Assembly: GCA_002634395.1 (NCBI GenBank)
Contig: NSJM01000029.1
Span: forward strand, 1-33,222
Length of the DNA: 33,222 nucleotides
Origin: Candidatus Methylomirabilis sp.
Lineage (GTDB): Bacteria; Methylomirabilota; Methylomirabilia; Methylomirabilales; Methylomirabilaceae
Reading direction: 5' to 3'
The notes below the pieces were generated by a model, which saw only the letters and a list, made by a program, of their open reading frames with translations, made no database searches and was not told where the DNA came from. Position 1 is the first letter of the stretch. Every line of letters starts with the position of its first letter. This document shows, piece after piece, positions 23,441 to 32,302 of this stretch. The position numbers and the translations under genes are program-made.

Positions 23441-24544
23441 TCAGTAGAGATAGCGATGTTTGTGGATGTTGAGCAGCAGACCGACGGCCAGCATGTTCAT
23501 CAGCATGGAAGAGCCCCCGTAGGAGAGCAGCGGGAGAGGGATGCCGACGACCGGCATGATGCCGGTCACCATTCCGATGTTGATCACCACTTGCCATGCT
23601 ATCATGCTGACGATGCCGAAGCTTGTAACCATAGTAAATAGGTCGTGGGCATCTCTGGCAAGGCGTAGACCTTTTGAAAGGAGATAAGCATAGAGCAGCA
23701 GGAGACCCAGAGAGCCGATAAAGCCCCATTGCTCCGCAAGACCGGCGAAGATGAAATCGGTATGATTTGCGGGCAGGAAGTTGAGCTGACTTTGCGTGGC
23801 CGCCATCCAACCCTTTCCGATGAATCCCCCGGATCCGACAGCAATCTTCGATTGAGCGACGTGATAGCCCACGCCCATCGGATCCATGTCAGGATAAATA
23901 AACACGAGGATCCGATTTTTCTGGTAGTCATGCAGGAAGCGCCAGAGAATTGGGGTGATGGCCGATCCGACCGCGCCGAGTATGACGAAGTAGCGAATCT
24001 TCAGTCCCATCGCGACCAGGATACTGGCAGAAATTAAGAGGAGTACGATGGCGGTGCCAAGATCGGGTTGCCGCAGGACGAACGCCACTGGTAAGAGGGT
24101 CAGGAGGACCGGCACGATAAAGGTTTGTGGCGCACGCAACTCGTCCTTGTGATCTTCAAAATAGCGGGCCAGCAGGATGATGAGCGACAGCTTCATAAAC
24201 TCCGAGGGTTGAAATGCGAATGGTCCGATGCTGAGCCATCGCTGGGCGCCCAAGCCGGTCCGGCCGACTAAGGTGGTCAGGAGCAGAGCGGCAAGGATCA
24301 GGCCGTAGATGAGGTAGGCCAGGCGCCAGGTCGTCCGATAATGAAATAGGCAGGGCAAGAGCAAGGCAAAGAGCCCCATCACCACCCATGTCGCCTGCTT
24401 GAGGTACAGCGATCTCCGAAGGAGGGAGGAGTGCATCCCGCTCGTACTGTAAATAATCAGCACGCCCAGGGCGGCAAGCCCGACAGCGGAGACGGCCAAT
24501 CGCCAGTCGAAGGCGGGCGGCAGGACGCGGCGGGCGGTTAACAT
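23441..24544 (-). CDS. rodA: Rod-shape peptidoglycan polymerase RodA
   Basis: SEDS-family glycosyltransferase that polymerises peptidoglycan along the cell wall with PBP2. It has 367 residues and about ten hydrophobic segments. Family motifs include GLGAQRWLSIGPFAFQPSEF, RQPDLGTAIV, the VGSGGFIGKGW loop and the closing GIPLPLLSYGGSS. I start at ATG 24544 because the family N-terminus (short basic stretch before the first helix) begins there; the frame is open upstream to 24652 only within mrdA. It follows mrdA by 16 bases. The two encode the partner pair of the elongasome. Confidence 0.96.
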   Translation of the reverse strand: MLTARRVLPPAFDWRLAVSAVGLAALGVLIIYSTSGMHSSLLRRSLYLKQATWVVMGLFALLLPCLFHYRTTWRLAYLIYGLILAALLLTTLVGRTGLGAQRWLSIGPFAFQPSEFMKLSLIILLARYFEDHKDELRAPQTFIVPVLLTLLPVAFVLRQPDLGTAIVLLLISASILVAMGLKIRYFVILGAVGSAITPILWRFLHDYQKNRILVFIYPDMDPMGVGYHVAQSKIAVGSGGFIGKGWMAATQSQLNFLPANHTDFIFAGLAEQWGFIGSLGLLLLYAYLLSKGLRLARDAHDLFTMVTSFGIVSMIAWQVVINIGMVTGIMPVVGIPLPLLSYGGSSMLMNMLAVGLLLNIHKHRYLY

Positions 24545-24560
24545 GAGACAGGCTCTGTCA

Positions 24561-26402
24561 TCAGTCCCCCTCAGTCGGTTCCGGCTCAGCAACCTGGACC
24601 GACCCCGATTCCTTGGGGAGCTTAAACCACGCCTCCAGGAGACTCTTTGCAATCGGTGCCGCCACCTGGCCGCCGAACCCGCCGTGCTCTACCACCAGGA
24701 CAATGGCGATCTGGGGATTGTCTGCGGGCGCAAAGGCCACGAACCAGGCATGGTCGCGTTGATTACCTTTCTGCGAGCCACTATTCCCCACCACCTGCGC
24801 GGTCCCTGTCTTACCGGCTACCCTAAGCCCGGGAATTTTGGCGCGGCTCCCTGTCCCCTCGCTGACAACTGCTTGCATCCCCTCTCGGACAATAGCCATG
24901 TTATCAGGGTCGATATTCACCTTCCGGACAAGCTCCGGGCCATACTCCTCTATGAGTTCGCGGTCCATCGTTTCAACCTTTCGCACGACCCAGGGCCGGT
25001 AGAGGGTGCCCCCGTTTGCGATGGCGGACACCATCATCACCGCCTGCATCGGCGTGACGGTGACCATCCCCTGTCCGATCCCGGCCATCACGGTGTTGCC
25101 GGGATACCATCCGCCGGCTTTTTTAGTATGGATTTGTGGGGAGGGGATGACCCCTTTCGCCTCATCGCCCAGCCCAAACCCGGAGGGGACGCCAAGCCCC
25201 AACTCCCTGGCAACGCGGGTAATTTCCTCGATCCCGGCCTTGAGGGCGGCGTTGTAGAAGTAGATGTTGCAGGAGTTGGCGATCGCTTGCCGAAGATTCA
25301 GCGTTCCGTGACCGCCATTCTTCCAGTCATGGAAGATATGGGAGCCGAGGCCGAAGGAGCCGTCACAGGAAAACGTTGTCTCAGGAGTGATGACGCCTTT
25401 TTCGAGGGCGGCCAGCGCAGTGATCAGCTTGAAGATGGAGCCCGGCGCATACTGGCCCTGGAGTCCTTTATTTTGCATGGGGTGGTGCGGGTTCGAGGCA
25501 AGCAGCCGCCACTGTTCAGGAGTCATGCGCTGGGAGAATTGATTTGGATCGTACGATGGCTGGCTGACCATCGCCAGGATTTCACCGGTGGACGGATGGA
25601 TGGCGATGAGTGCGCCGTTTCTACCTTGAAAGGATTCTTCCGCGATACGCTGCAGCCGGTTATCAAGGGTAAGGTGCAGATTAAACCCGGACCGTGGTTC
25701 GACCTGTTGGATCAGCCGGCTGACCTTTCCGAGCGCATCCACCTCCACCTGTTCTCCGCCGTCGACACCCCGTATAAATGCATCATATCGCCGTTCGATC
25801 CCGGCCTGTCCCATCGTCTCACCCGAACGGAAGTCACGAAACTCCTTGGACTTGAGTTGCGCATGACTCACCTCGGTCACGTAACCCAGTAAGGAGGCGG
25901 CCGACCCGCCATTGGGATAGGCGCGCACCGGCCTGACTCGGAGGTTAACCCCCGGAAGATCGATCTTTTGCTCCTCGATGGCTGCGACGGTTTGCTCATC
26001 CACGCCTTTGCGCAGCAGCACGGGCTCAAACTGCGAGCCCTGCCGTTGCGAGATGCGCTGTCTCAGTTCGTCCGGTGAGGACCGGAGGATCTCAGCGAGG
26101 CGGCGCGTCGTACCCTCGATATCGGGCATATCCTCCGGCATCGCATAGAGGTCGAAGGACGCCAGATTCTCTACCATAAGTTCTCCGTTTCGATCGAGAA
26201 TGAGTCCTCTGGGCGCCTCGACCGGCCGCAGTCGCAAGCGATTATTGAGGGAAAGCAGGAGCATACGTTCACCTTCCAGAATCTGCAGTGCCCAGAGGCG
26301 GAGCAGCAGGATCAGGATGGCCGCAGAGATCAGAAAGGCTGCAACCCTGATCCGTTTCTGAAAAGGGGCAAAGAGGTTCGAGGTCTCACGTTCCCTGCTC
26401 AT
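24561..26402 (-). CDS. mrdA: Penicillin-binding protein 2 (transpeptidase)
   Basis: Class B PBP that crosslinks peptidoglycan during elongation, partner of RodA. It has 613 residues. One N-terminal membrane anchor (about 18-40) precedes the dimerisation/pedestal region with EAPRGLILDRNG; the transpeptidase domain carries the active-site Ser322 and Lys325 (PGSIFK), SCN at 377-379 and KTG at 531-533. The ATG at 26402 overlaps the mreD stop as ATGA, which fixes the start; upstream in-frame codons lie inside mreD. Fourth gene of the mreB-C-D-mrdA-rodA operon. Confidence 0.97.
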   Translation of the reverse strand: MSRERETSNLFAPFQKRIRVAAFLISAAILILLLRLWALQILEGERMLLLSLNNRLRLRPVEAPRGLILDRNGELMVENLASFDLYAMPEDMPDIEGTTRRLAEILRSSPDELRQRISQRQGSQFEPVLLRKGVDEQTVAAIEEQKIDLPGVNLRVRPVRAYPNGGSAASLLGYVTEVSHAQLKSKEFRDFRSGETMGQAGIERRYDAFIRGVDGGEQVEVDALGKVSRLIQQVEPRSGFNLHLTLDNRLQRIAEESFQGRNGALIAIHPSTGEILAMVSQPSYDPNQFSQRMTPEQWRLLASNPHHPMQNKGLQGQYAPGSIFKLITALAALEKGVITPETTFSCDGSFGLGSHIFHDWKNGGHGTLNLRQAIANSCNIYFYNAALKAGIEEITRVARELGLGVPSGFGLGDEAKGVIPSPQIHTKKAGGWYPGNTVMAGIGQGMVTVTPMQAVMMVSAIANGGTLYRPWVVRKVETMDRELIEEYGPELVRKVNIDPDNMAIVREGMQAVVSEGTGSRAKIPGLRVAGKTGTAQVVGNSGSQKGNQRDHAWFVAFAPADNPQIAIVLVVEHGGFGGQVAAPIAKSLLEAWFKLPKESGSVQVAEPEPTEGD

Positions 26403-26881
26403 CGGTTCACATGTTCGGTCGTCTGCCGCGGCCATATGGCGAGTAGCCCGGTTCCGAGTGTCGCGGTGTAGAGCGCTCCCGGCAGCGCAGTCCACAGGAG
26501 GGCGGACGCCAGCGGGCGAGGAGCGCGGAAGAAGTGGAGGAGGAGGACGGTGATGAGTCCGGACAGCAGGCCGGCCAGGCAGAGCAGCGCAAATCGCCCG
26601 GCCAAATGGGTCGTCTTCACCTGCCGACTCAATCGGCTTACCAGGAAGCCGATCAGGCTCAACGCGAACGCATTGAGGCCAAGGGGGGCGCCGGAGAGAG
26701 AGTCCTGGTATAGCCCGATGAGGAAACCGGCGGCGGCTGCCGGCTCCGGTCCTACCGAGAGGCTCAGTCCGAGCAGAAGGATCAGAAACAGATCCGGTTG
26801 AATACCGCCGATAGCCACGTGAGGGGCGATGGAGGCCTGCAGAAGGCAGACACCGAAGAGTGCGAGCAGAAACGCGATCAC
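26399..26881 (-). CDS. mreD: Rod shape-determining protein MreD
   Basis: Integral membrane subunit of the elongasome, linking MreC to the cytoplasmic MreB. About 160 residues and five hydrophobic segments; QPDLFLILLLGLSLSVGP and GFLIGLYQDSLSGAPLGLNAFALSLIGFLV match the conserved MreD core (LYQD.L...PLG). I prefer the GTG at 26881: it overlaps the mreC stop as GTGA and has AAGGAA about nine bases upstream. An ATG at 26905 (168 residues) lacks a ribosome site. Its own stop overlaps mrdA. Confidence 0.9.
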   Translation of the reverse strand: MIAFLLALFGVCLLQASIAPHVAIGGIQPDLFLILLLGLSLSVGPEPAAAAGFLIGLYQDSLSGAPLGLNAFALSLIGFLVSRLSRQVKTTHLAGRFALLCLAGLLSGLITVLLLHFFRAPRPLASALLWTALPGALYTATLGTGLLAIWPRQTTEHVNR

Positions 26882-27741
26882 GGTGGCGGTTCCTTGCCTG
26901 CCCATGACAGAGTGTTTGAAGGCGGTCGTGCCAGAACCATCACTTCCTCCAGGCGCGAGAAGTCGGCATGTGGCTGCGCCTCGATCGATTGAAACAGGGT
27001 CCCGTTCGTCGGCCGGCTCGATCGTACGACCTTGCCCACGGGGATACCTTTTGGAAAGATACCGCCCATTCCAGAGGTGATGATCCGATCGCCGACGGCA
27101 ACGTCGGCCATCAGTGGAAGATACTTGATCTGGATGACGTCCCAATGGCTTCCCGCGGCGACCCCAATGACACGGCCTCGCTCGGTGAGGACACCCACGG
27201 CACTTTCCGGATCGGTAATGAGCTGTACCCGAGCCGTGAACGGCGTCACATCTACCACTCTCCCCACCAGTCCTTCGGTGGTCACGACCGCCATATGGCG
27301 CTGAATCCCCCGGTCTGCCCCCCTGTCGATCAGGATCGTTCTGAACCAGTTCGTCGCGTCCTTTCCGATCACCTTGGCAACGACCGCCTTCGTACCCACT
27401 TGGTTGTTCATCTGGAGGAGCCGACTCAAGCGAGCATGTTCTAAGGCTGTTTCGTGCAGCTCACCCATCTCAATTCGCAATTGACGAATCTCCTCCTTCA
27501 GGAATTGGTTGTCACGTCGGACCCGGCGGAGGTCGACGTAGTCATTCCAGAGCGTAGCGGATACCTCGAAGCTCTTCGTTGCGAGTCGAAGGAGTGGGGA
27601 GATAGGGGCAAGAAGGATCTGCTTCGTGAGGAGGGCAAGCGAGCTGCCGCTACGTGCCTGTAGCGTCATCAGCACGAAGGCCAGGAGTAAGGCGGTCGGA
27701 AGGACTAGTGTCCGCCGATATCGGAGCAGCAGCCGAGTCAT
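26878..27741 (-). CDS. mreC: Rod shape-determining protein MreC
   Basis: Bitopic inner-membrane protein that forms periplasmic filaments and activates PBP2. It has 287 residues. A basic N-terminus precedes one transmembrane helix (about 12-28), a coiled coil (about 65-110) and the paired beta-barrel domain containing VVAKVIGKD, WFRTILIDRGADRGI, GLVGRVV and GDRIITSGMGGIFPKGIPVGKV, the MreC hallmark. It is separated from mreB by 90 bases and overlaps mreD. Confidence 0.97.
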   Translation of the reverse strand: MTRLLLRYRRTLVLPTALLLAFVLMTLQARSGSSLALLTKQILLAPISPLLRLATKSFEVSATLWNDYVDLRRVRRDNQFLKEEIRQLRIEMGELHETALEHARLSRLLQMNNQVGTKAVVAKVIGKDATNWFRTILIDRGADRGIQRHMAVVTTEGLVGRVVDVTPFTARVQLITDPESAVGVLTERGRVIGVAAGSHWDVIQIKYLPLMADVAVGDRIITSGMGGIFPKGIPVGKVVRSSRPTNGTLFQSIEAQPHADFSRLEEVMVLARPPSNTLSWAGKEPPP

Positions 27742-27831
27742 TTCTGTCTGTACTGCCTACGGGGTTGCGGGAGCAAGCGAAGAGTGAACAACCAAGTTAA
27801 AACGATCGGTGGGCCTTTCGGCAGACCGCAT

Positions 27832-28926
<1,095 letters not shown>

Positions 28927-29007
28927 CTAGCATAGACGCATACGGAATACAAGAAGTATCTCGGGCACACACCAACTCGAAAAATAAATAGGGTTGCGTC
29001 GGTTATC

Positions 29008-29035
29008 ACAATACGATAGCATAAAAAGTTGTCAC
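29008..29035 (-). promoter_or_regulatory. Candidate promoter of the mreB operon
   Basis: On the minus strand GTGACA (29035-29030), a 16-base spacer, then TATTGT (29013-29008), in the gap between the divergent mreB and chaperone genes. Match quality is moderate; the leader would be about 140 bases. Confidence 0.38.
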
Positions 29036-29078
29036 ATGACATGAATGTGCTGGTGTCGAGAACTCGATGGAGGGCACT

Positions 29079-30077
29079 GTGCTGAAGCGAATACGGGGAT
29101 ATACCAAGGCGTTAAGCATTACATTGTGGGTGGTGATCTTTGCCTTCATTGGGACCACCTTCCTTGTCTGGGGGTTCCGTTCCGCGTCGGGCCCCGGGGG
29201 GGAGACGGGTTCTATTGCGGCCGTCGAGGGTGAGCAGATCCCATACGCGGAGTATCAGCAGGCCTATCAGCGTCAGTATCGGCAGTACCAAGAGAAATTG
29301 GGGGAGAAGTTTGATGAAAAGATTCTCGAACAACTGAACCTGAAAGGGCAGGTTGTTGAAGGGCTGATCGGGCGTCGCCTGTTACTTCACGAGGCAAGAC
29401 GATTAGGCATTGTGATCAGTTCGGATGAACTGGTCGCAGAGATCACAACGATGCCGGCCTTCAGCGATGCGACAGGCTTTAACCGAGCCCGATATCTGCA
29501 GACCCTTCAATCGGCGCGCCTGACCCCTGAGAAGTTTGAGGAGGGTCTGCGTGAGGACCTGCTGCTTCGCAAGGTTGAAGAGTGGGTGAAGGGGGGGGTT
29601 CATCTTCTCCCCGATGAGGCGTGGGAGGCATTCCGCTTTAACCGAGCCTCCATAAAGGCCGAGTATATAGTGTTCTCAGATCCGAAGGCACAACAGACCG
29701 CCATTCAGAACGTTGTCGGACTGGCCAAGGATAAGAAACCCTGGGAGGAGATCGTCAGGACATCGGGACTCAAGCCGCTTGTCAGCGCTTCCTTCGCATG
29801 GGATCGAGACCTTCCGCAGATACCGGACCAGGAGAGGTTCAAAGAGACGGCGTTGGCAATGGAGCGTGGGGCAATCAGTCCGATCGTCCAGGGTGCGAAG
29901 GTGAGCTACATCCTTCGAGTCATCGAACGAAAAGACCCGGATCCCGCAGAATTCGAACGAGAGAAAGCTCAATTCAGCCTTGGGCTTTTGGGAAGGAAAC
30001 GGGAGCAGGTATTTGCCGACTGGATTCGTCAAGCGCGGGCACGGGCCAAGGTAAAGATCGAGACGGCCAACCTGTGA
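29079..30077 (+). CDS. Membrane-anchored SurA/PpiD-like chaperone
   Basis: Periplasmic folding factor tethered by one N-terminal helix (ALSITLWVVIFAFIGTTFLVW). About 332 residues, half of E. coli PpiD. A SurA_N-type helical region (about 45-150: VEGEQIPYAEYQQAYQ, NLKGQVVEGLIGRRLLLHEA, FSDATGFNRARYLQTLQ) is followed by a divergent parvulin-like stretch (about 195-290) that lacks the GGDLG-type active-site signature, so isomerase activity is doubtful. I start at GTG 29079, which has TGGAGGG at 29068-29074 at ideal spacing and gives VLKRIRGYTK, like relatives; the ATG at 29067 lies in that ribosome site. Monocistronic, divergent from mreB. Confidence 0.87.
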   Translation: MLKRIRGYTKALSITLWVVIFAFIGTTFLVWGFRSASGPGGETGSIAAVEGEQIPYAEYQQAYQRQYRQYQEKLGEKFDEKILEQLNLKGQVVEGLIGRRLLLHEARRLGIVISSDELVAEITTMPAFSDATGFNRARYLQTLQSARLTPEKFEEGLREDLLLRKVEEWVKGGVHLLPDEAWEAFRFNRASIKAEYIVFSDPKAQQTAIQNVVGLAKDKKPWEEIVRTSGLKPLVSASFAWDRDLPQIPDQERFKETALAMERGAISPIVQGAKVSYILRVIERKDPDPAEFEREKAQFSLGLLGRKREQVFADWIRQARARAKVKIETANL

Positions 30078-30469
30078 GTGCGGCATAAGCGACAGGTGGC
30101 AAAACAGGTTCCAACAACATTCTGAGGTGTCTGGAGCGATCAGCAGTCCTCTTCAACGTGGTTGCCGGCAGACAGCACCTCCTCCTCTTGGCAGCTATTA
30201 CCCCCCTATTTCCCACACCACGTACGGTCACGCCACGGCCCCCGACACAATTACCTCAAGTTTTCTCAACCAACAGGACAAGGCGCCACATCCTTTTAAG
30301 CAATCCGAAAGCGCTTGCCTTCAACCACTCGATAACAGTAGAATTTTTTCGCCATGCGGTAATCGATGGTGGCGCCTTCATCTCACCTGTCCTGATCGCA
30401 ACATCGAACGAAGTCGATTGCCTGATGTTGTGCAATATCTCCTCAACGCAAAACAAGAAAGGGTCGGAG
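30078..30469. other. Intergenic region before the TauE/SafE-like gene
   Basis: 392 bases with no gene I can support. The reading frame of the downstream transporter is open through most of it but the translation (Pro/Arg/His-rich, no motif) is not protein-like. I see no clear promoter, terminator or RNA gene. Confidence 0.5.
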
Positions 30470-30832
30470 ATGACTGACATTCTACTGTATTCATTCTTAG
30501 GCTTGGTGGCAGGAATCTTTAGCGGACTGATCGGTATCGGCGGAGGAATCATCATTGTTCCTGCGCTGGTTTTTCTGTTCGGGCTATCACAGCATCAGGC
30601 CCAAGGGACAACGTTGGCACTCCTGGTGCCGCCCATCGGTCTATTAGCTGCCTGGACGTACTACAAAGAAGGGTATGTGGACCTTCGAATAGCAAGTTTG
30701 ATATGCGTGGGTTTCTTCTTAGGGGGGCTGTTGGGCGCCAAGCTTGCGACGAGCTTATCTAGCCCGGTGTTGGAAAAACTGTTCGGGATAGCCTTATTGC
30801 TTGTTTCGCTCAAGATGCTGCTGGCGAGATAA
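30470..30832 (+). CDS. Half-length TauE/SafE (TSUP) family membrane protein
   Basis: Putative exporter of sulfite, organosulfur compounds or other anions. Only 120 residues with about four hydrophobic segments; full TSUP proteins have two such halves and about 250 residues. The signature GLVAGIFSGLIGIGGGIIIVPAL followed by HQAQGTTLALL is the family repeat, and GFFLGGLLGAKLATSLS is the paired glycine-rich loop. Short forms exist and presumably dimerise. The start ATG at 30470 follows GGTCGGAG and opens directly before the first helix. It stands alone between two unrelated genes. Confidence 0.85.
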   Translation: MTDILLYSFLGLVAGIFSGLIGIGGGIIIVPALVFLFGLSQHQAQGTTLALLVPPIGLLAAWTYYKEGYVDLRIASLICVGFFLGGLLGAKLATSLSSPVLEKLFGIALLLVSLKMLLAR

Positions 30833-30936
30833 CGGTCTTGCGCTAAAGAGTGACCCCAGACCCTTCCAGTCTGCGCCGCGACTCCCCTTGTGCCGATCCT
30901 CCGCGTACCTCATTGCTCCTTCGTGGTCATCAGTCA

Positions 30937-32187
30937 CTATGTCAGATGGAAGAGGGTGATCTCAGGACGGGCGTTAACGCGGACAGGGGTCCCGGTGGTT
31001 CCAAGGCCACGGTTGACATACAGGTGGGAATTCCTGAGACGGTATAGACCTTCGGGGTAAGGGCTCAGCAGGTGAGCTGGGCTGATGCTCAGCCCGAGCA
31101 CATTCACTTTGACCTGTCCCCCATGGTAATGGCCGGATAAGGTGAGTGCGATGTTGCGAACGGCAGCTCGCGGAAAGATCTCGGGACGATGAGACAGTAG
31201 AATTGTTGGAAGCGCCGGATTCAGGCCATCCAGCGCTCGGCTAAGATTGGGCCGGCCGTCGCGCAGATCGTCGATGCCTGCAATGGCAATGGGACCGCGA
31301 TCGGTCTCCAAGACCCGATGGGCATTGTGTAGCATTGAGATGCCCGCGCTTTCAAAGGCCGCGATGATCTTATCGGACTCCCCATACCAATGTTCATGAT
31401 TTCCAAGGACGGCGAAACTCCCATATCGGCTCTCCACTTGTGCGATTTCCTCGATACAGGGGGGCAAGTCGGCTGCCGAGTTGGAGATGAAATCTCCCGT
31501 GAGTACGAATAGGTCAGGCTCAAGCTGCCGGATCGCCTCGGCATAATGACGCATCTGGACGGGAGTCATAAAGAGGCCGGAGTGGATGTCGGAGACCTGG
31601 ACCACCTTCAGCGGGGGATCAAAAGGATGGGGGAAGCGGAGTGAAAGACGTACCTCCTCAACCTCCCATCCATTGCTTGCATAGGATGCCCCATAGCCGG
31701 AGATCAAGATGGGAGTCGCGGCCAGCGCGCCCAGTGAGGTTTGCAGAAACATCCTGCGCGAGAGGTCAGGCGGCGACTCGGACGCTTCAGTCTGCTCGGC
31801 ACCCCTGGAACGGAGCCATCTGGCGCAATAGCCGCTCAGTTTAGCCAAGAGCAGCAACAGTGCCGAGAACAGCGATCCGAAGCTCCAGATGGCGGTCGGA
31901 TAGATCAGCGCATACAGGATTAACGGAGAGGGATGATCCGCCTTGACCCATCGGGACAGAAAAGTGATATAAATGATGAAGATCGAGACGAAGAATCCCT
32001 TCAGGGCATGCCGGAGCAGCTTTTTGCGCCGTGGGCTCCATCGGGATTGTCGCAACGCCCGATCGCCTCTCACAAAGAGATAGAGCTGAGATGCGATCAG
32101 CATCCCAAAGAGGGTCGACCGAAGCAACAGAACCGGCATGAATAAGGGCATCGTTTGGCGGAGGTCCACGGAGGAGAAGGTGGACAA
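30937..32187 (-). CDS. Membrane metallophosphoesterase, YkuE/YkoQ-like
   Basis: Calcineurin-like phosphoesterase of 416 residues. The N-terminal third has three or so membrane segments (about 14-38, 63-78, 88-116). A twin-arginine-like SRRMFLQTSLGALAATPIL (143-161) then leads into the catalytic domain with VSDIH (Asp200, His202), TGDF (231-232), GNHEH (262-266) and SGHYHGGQ (His353, His355), a complete dinuclear metal site. Related proteins remove phosphate from lipid intermediates or act on UDP-sugar lipids; the substrate here is unknown. The start is a TTG at 32187 with AGGA upstream; an ATG at 32151 is an alternative. It is divergent from the hydrolase gene. Confidence 0.87.
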   Translation of the reverse strand: MSTFSSVDLRQTMPLFMPVLLLRSTLFGMLIASQLYLFVRGDRALRQSRWSPRRKKLLRHALKGFFVSIFIIYITFLSRWVKADHPSPLILYALIYPTAIWSFGSLFSALLLLLAKLSGYCARWLRSRGAEQTEASESPPDLSRRMFLQTSLGALAATPILISGYGASYASNGWEVEEVRLSLRFPHPFDPPLKVVQVSDIHSGLFMTPVQMRHYAEAIRQLEPDLFVLTGDFISNSAADLPPCIEEIAQVESRYGSFAVLGNHEHWYGESDKIIAAFESAGISMLHNAHRVLETDRGPIAIAGIDDLRDGRPNLSRALDGLNPALPTILLSHRPEIFPRAAVRNIALTLSGHYHGGQVKVNVLGLSISPAHLLSPYPEGLYRLRNSHLYVNRGLGTTGTPVRVNARPEITLFHLT

Positions 32188-32214
32188 GAGATCCTACTGA
32201 TGATAATAGATTTC

Positions 32215-32254
32215 CGTAAGGCTGACAAGTTGTTTCTTTCTCCTTTGCCTTACG
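32215..32254. repeat. Inverted repeat in a divergent promoter region
   Basis: Arms CGTAAGGC (32215-32222) and GCCTTACG (32247-32254) are 24 bases apart between the divergent phosphoesterase and hydrolase genes. A regulator site is possible; no clear promoter was recognised around it. Confidence 0.35.
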
Positions 32255-32302
32255 TAGGTAAATTGTGACAGCCGTCCGAGAGGAGAAAAGTGGGGGGCCG
32301 GC

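Noticed and set aside
24543-25892. 449-codon open frame on the plus strand
   Set aside because: Antisense shadow of mrdA, whose catalytic motifs and coupling to mreD are clear.
27742-27831. Possible attenuator hairpin between mreB and mreC (GGTCTGCC-GAAA-GGCCCACC then TTTT on the minus strand)
   Set aside because: The stem has two central mismatches and the T-run is short, so it is too weak to call.
30158-30469. Upstream extension of the TauE/SafE-like frame
   Set aside because: The extra 104 codons read as Pro/Arg/His-rich sequence without a motif, while the ATG at 30470 has a ribosome site and starts right before the first membrane helix.
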